The notes beneath the pieces were generated by a model, which saw only the letters and a program-made list of their open reading frames with translations, did no database searches and was not told where the DNA came from. Both the position numbers and the translations under genes were made by a program. DNA of 64,000 nucleotides from Chelatococcus sambhunathii (lineage in GTDB: Bacteria; Pseudomonadota; Alphaproteobacteria; Rhizobiales; Beijerinckiaceae): positions 1-64,000 of the forward strand of contig NZ_LIOL01000014.1 in the NCBI RefSeq assembly GCF_001418005.1, read 5' to 3'. Every line of letters starts with the position of its first letter. Within the stretch, counting starts at the first letter, position 1. This document shows, in pieces, positions 61,810 through 64,000 of this stretch.

Positions 61810-62028
61810 ATGACTCGTCCGGCGTCAGGTCCTCACTTTTGCACACGTGGCCGGCACTGGGCGCCTCGCGAGCAGTTCAGATTGCGCGCACCCGGTTGAC
61901 TGCATTCGTGGTGTGCCGACTGCAAGCGCGCATATGACCGTGTGAAAGTGGCTCGCAAACGGCGCGCGGCACGAGCAGCGCTCCCACCCTCGGGCGCAGT
62001 TGCCGAATATGTGACGAGCAGCCTCTGA
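61810..62028 (+). pseudogene. zinc-finger-like gene broken by an in-frame TGA
   Basis: From ATG 61810 the frame reads MTRPASGPHFCTRGRHWAPR, then a TGA at 61897-61899, then LHSWCADCKRAYDRVKVARK to a TGA at 62026-62028. The pairs C..H and C..C lie on the two sides of the stop and together make one small zinc-binding unit, so the parts belong to one former gene. One transition (for example CGA to TGA) would explain the break. Its last stop overlaps the next start (TGATG), as expected of a formerly working operon gene. Confidence 0.68.
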
Positions 62029-62264
62029 TGAACCCGACCGTATTGAACACCATAAAATGGATCGGAACCGGTGCCGGTGTATCTGGCGCCTTCCTGATCG
62101 CGCTCAATCTCGGAATAGTCGGATACGGATTCGCGCTCTTCCTCGTCTCGTCCTCGCTTTGGCTCGCTGCGGCTGTGGCTCAGCGGGAAACGAGCCTGAT
62201 CGTTCTGCAGGGCACGTTCACGGCCATCAACGTGCTTGGACTCACGCGCTGGATGGGGAATTGA
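62028..62264 (+). CDS. small multi-span membrane protein
   Basis: A 78-residue protein with about three hydrophobic segments (IKWIGTGAGVSGAFLIALNL, FALFLVSSSLWLAAAVA, LQGTFTAINVLGL). It resembles small membrane proteins carried beside lysogeny genes. Its stop is three bases before the nuclease start. A role in superinfection exclusion is possible but not shown. Confidence 0.7.
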   Translation: MNPTVLNTIKWIGTGAGVSGAFLIALNLGIVGYGFALFLVSSSLWLAAAVAQRETSLIVLQGTFTAINVLGLTRWMGN

Positions 62265-62267
62265 GAC

Positions 62268-62789
62268 ATGCAAGAGAACTGGCTCCGCGCAGCGCTGATT
62301 GCCGCCATCCTCCTGATCGCGGGTCCTATCTGGGGCGAGGACTTTCGGATTACCGGTATCGCCAAGGTGATTGATGGAGACACGATTGAGATTCGTGGCG
62401 TACGCATTCGGCTGTTCGGAATCGATGCGCCGGAAGGCGCACAAGATTGCGGACGCGCTGACGGGACGCGATGGAACTGTGCTCAACAGGCCACTTCGGC
62501 TCTTGAAAATTACCTACGGGCCCGTCCGGTCGTTTGCGTTAGGCGCGACGTCGATCGCTATGGCCGACTGGTCTGCCAATGCACCGTCTCGGGCGTCGAC
62601 GTAAACGCTTGGCTGGTCCGCAATGGATGGGCGGTCGCCTACACCCTGTACTCCCGCGATTACGTCAGAGAGGAAGCGGAGGCGCGTGCCGCGCGCCGCG
62701 GAATCTGGTCGGGGGATTTGGTGATGCCGTGGGAGTGGCGACGAGGGCAGCGACCCTTACGAACTAACGTTCATTCAGGAGGGGATTAG
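62268..62789 (+). CDS. secreted thermonuclease-like SNase
   Basis: A 173-residue protein. The N-terminal signal peptide (LRAALIAAILLIAGPIWG) is followed by a staphylococcal-nuclease domain: VIDGDTIEIRGVRIRLFGID, then RRDVDRYGRLV and the REEAEARAARRGIW end. Catalytic Asp, Arg and Glu look present. It would act in the periplasm, where it could cut DNA entering from other phages. Its stop overlaps the integrase stop on the other strand by four bases. Confidence 0.88.
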   Translation: MQENWLRAALIAAILLIAGPIWGEDFRITGIAKVIDGDTIEIRGVRIRLFGIDAPEGAQDCGRADGTRWNCAQQATSALENYLRARPVVCVRRDVDRYGRLVCQCTVSGVDVNAWLVRNGWAVAYTLYSRDYVREEAEARAARRGIWSGDLVMPWEWRRGQRPLRTNVHSGGD

Positions 62790-63955
62790 GCCGCAGCTTG
62801 GCCGTTTAAGCTATTGGCGATTTCCTGAGCGACCTGATCGGCTGCGAGCTTCACAGGGTCGGCCGCGAGATGGGCGTATCGCGCAGTCGTTTGAACTTGC
62901 GTGTGCCCGAGTAGTTTGCCAATCATTGGCAGACCTTGCCCTGCTGCGACGGCGGTGGATGCGAAAGTGTGCCTCAGATCGTGAATGCGAACCTCTTTAA
63001 GACCGGCACGCGCCCGCACGCGTTGCCAGAAGGGCTGCAGATCATATAGCGGCGCTCTGGGCAATGTTCCGGTAATCACCCAAGGATTATCTTCGATGCG
63101 TTTGATCGCGGTCAGCACGTCGAGAGCTGGTTGACCAAGGTGTATGATTTTCGCCCCCGTCTTGGAGTCTGGGAGGCGAAGGGCTCGACCAGAGAAATCG
63201 ATATACTCCCATTTCAGTCGCATGATTTCGCCGAGACGGCATCCCGTTAGCATCAGCAATCGGACTGCCGCAATTGCTGACGCTAGCTCGATACCCTCCA
63301 TCTCCATTTCTCGCAACACCTCACCAACGCGGCGAAGCTCGCTGGCGCTCAGGAAACGTTCGCGTTTCTCCTCGGGGTATTTCTTGATGTGCCTGCGTGG
63401 GTTCGTGCCGTCGGGCCGCAGGCCCCACATCTCAGCAAGGTTGAACATCTTGGAGATAATCTCCAAGCAACGGTTTGCGTCATAGGGGATGTGGCGCATG
63501 TCATGATGCAGCTTCGCGATGTCGGCGCGGGTCACTTCGGTGACGCGGTGATGACCGAGGGTGGGCAGAATGATGCGCTCGATCATCCGCCGATAGCCCC
63601 TGGCCGTGCTCTCTTTGAGCCGTACGCTGATGTGTTCCCGGTCAAAACGATCAGCCAATTCAGCAACTGTCAGAGCGTCCCGATCGGCATCCCGCTTTGC
63701 GGCGGGATCCTCGCCGTTCCGGGCGGCCGCAATGATCGTGATCGCGCGAGTGCGCGCCTGTTCGCAGGTCAGCACACTGCTTGGGCCGAGACTGATCCGC
63801 CGTGGCCGGCGCCCAGCGCGATATTGGACAACGAAGCCCTTCCGACCGCTTGGTAGAACACGAAGTCCAAAGCCCGGCACCTCGTCGTCCCACAGGAAAT
63901 ATTCAGAGGTGTTTGCCTTTACAGCTTCGACGATACGCTTGGTAAGTTTCGGCAT
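62786..63955 (-). CDS. tyrosine integrase with DUF4102 arm-binding domain
   Basis: A 389-residue recombinase of the P4/DUF4102 type. The N-terminal arm-binding domain reads YFLWDDEVPGFGLRVLPSGR. Catalytic residues are visible: Arg in LTGCRLGEIMRLKW, HDLRHTFAS, then GHTQVQTTARYAH with the nucleophile tyrosine. This class often uses tRNA 3' ends. It lies at the far end from the tRNA, which fits an element spanning the window. Confidence 0.93.
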   Translation of the reverse strand: MPKLTKRIVEAVKANTSEYFLWDDEVPGFGLRVLPSGRKGFVVQYRAGRRPRRISLGPSSVLTCEQARTRAITIIAAARNGEDPAAKRDADRDALTVAELADRFDREHISVRLKESTARGYRRMIERIILPTLGHHRVTEVTRADIAKLHHDMRHIPYDANRCLEIISKMFNLAEMWGLRPDGTNPRRHIKKYPEEKRERFLSASELRRVGEVLREMEMEGIELASAIAAVRLLMLTGCRLGEIMRLKWEYIDFSGRALRLPDSKTGAKIIHLGQPALDVLTAIKRIEDNPWVITGTLPRAPLYDLQPFWQRVRARAGLKEVRIHDLRHTFASTAVAAGQGLPMIGKLLGHTQVQTTARYAHLAADPVKLAADQVAQEIANSLNGQAAA

Positions 63956-64000
63956 GGTACAGAGCGGCTGAACGGAATCCTCCGCAAGACCGGAGCGCTG
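63956..64000. other. right edge of the window
   Basis: 45 bases upstream of the integrase start. They hold only a 5-bp hairpin (63980-63984 with 63991-63995). The integrase promoter and the right attachment site should lie here or just beyond the window. Confidence 0.4.

Noticed and set aside
61897-61899. In-frame TGA read as selenocysteine
   Set aside because: The residues around it are not a known selenoprotein context and I see no clear downstream stem-loop. A nonsense mutation is simpler.
63971-63992. Weak similarity of the right edge to the tRNA 3' end (AATCCT and CCGCAA in both)
   Set aside because: The matching pieces are six bases each and need gaps. A true attachment core should be an unbroken copy, so I do not call attR.

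Overview
The window is GC-rich alphaproteobacterial DNA, most likely Hyphomicrobiales. That placement is inferred from the gene families (DUF2793, GTA-type tail-tip genes, DUF3489, DUF6362, DUF6511), not from a marker gene. It opens with an intact initiator tRNA-fMet (17-93) and its terminator, and closes with a tRNA-type tyrosine integrase (62786-63955). I read the stretch between them as one integrated element of about 64 kb: a lambda-like siphophage prophage (about 20.5-64 kb) with about 20 kb of defence-type cargo between its late end and the tRNA. The second attachment site is not visible, so the right boundary and the 'single element' reading are inference.

Cargo, 460-20479, all on the plus strand. 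Module A (460-16870) is five closely packed genes: a giant DEAD/DEAH helicase with DUF1998 and a restriction-fold-like tail, a DUF262-DUF1524 (GmrSD-type) protein, a SNF2-like helicase (DrmD-like), a large N6-adenine methylase (DrmMI/Eco57I-like) and an SMC/Rad50-like ATPase with a zinc-hook motif. The set resembles class 1 DISARM crossed with Druantia/MrfA-type helicases and type IV restriction, but matches no single defence system I know. Module B (17222-20479) is a TerY-type phosphorylation triad: von Willebrand A protein, PP2C phosphatase and Ser/Thr kinase with an OB-like domain and a membrane anchor. A truncated, diverged copy of the prophage's last gene lies at 16947-17069, between the modules. 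The intact gene is at 20499-20786. The triad is therefore bracketed by phage late-end sequence, as expected of a cargo hotspot.

Prophage, mostly minus strand, read right to left. A divergent control region (60942-61058) separates a LexA/CI-like repressor from a Cro-like gene. The early genes include an AlpA-like regulator, a Sak4-like ATPase, a MLDFNG-starting protein, small zinc and helper proteins, a PD-(D/E)XK nuclease, a RecD/Dda-like helicase, a Toprim-DUF927 primase-helicase and a RuvC-like nuclease. Next come a Fic protein with a 13-bp inverted-repeat operator and two ParB-N/methyltransferase fusions of different catalytic class. The head genes follow lambda: Nu1-like and GpA terminase, gpW, portal, S49 protease with an in-frame Nu3-like scaffold, gpD, gpE, FII-like. 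The tail genes are a tube protein, G/GT chaperone with a canonical A AAA AAC frameshift site, tape measure, and a GTA-like tip (DUF2460, DUF2163, NlpC/P60, GTA-TIM). Lysis genes close the operon: GH108 endolysin, a serine-hydrolase-like protein and several small membrane proteins.

Plus-strand accessory genes interrupt the minus-strand operon: a Phd/VapC-type toxin-antitoxin pair inside the head genes (40193-40875), orphan small genes (30512-30874, 42637-42819) and a three-gene run (45457-46775). Right of the repressor are a zinc-finger-like gene broken by an in-frame TGA, a small membrane protein and a secreted thermonuclease, then the integrase.
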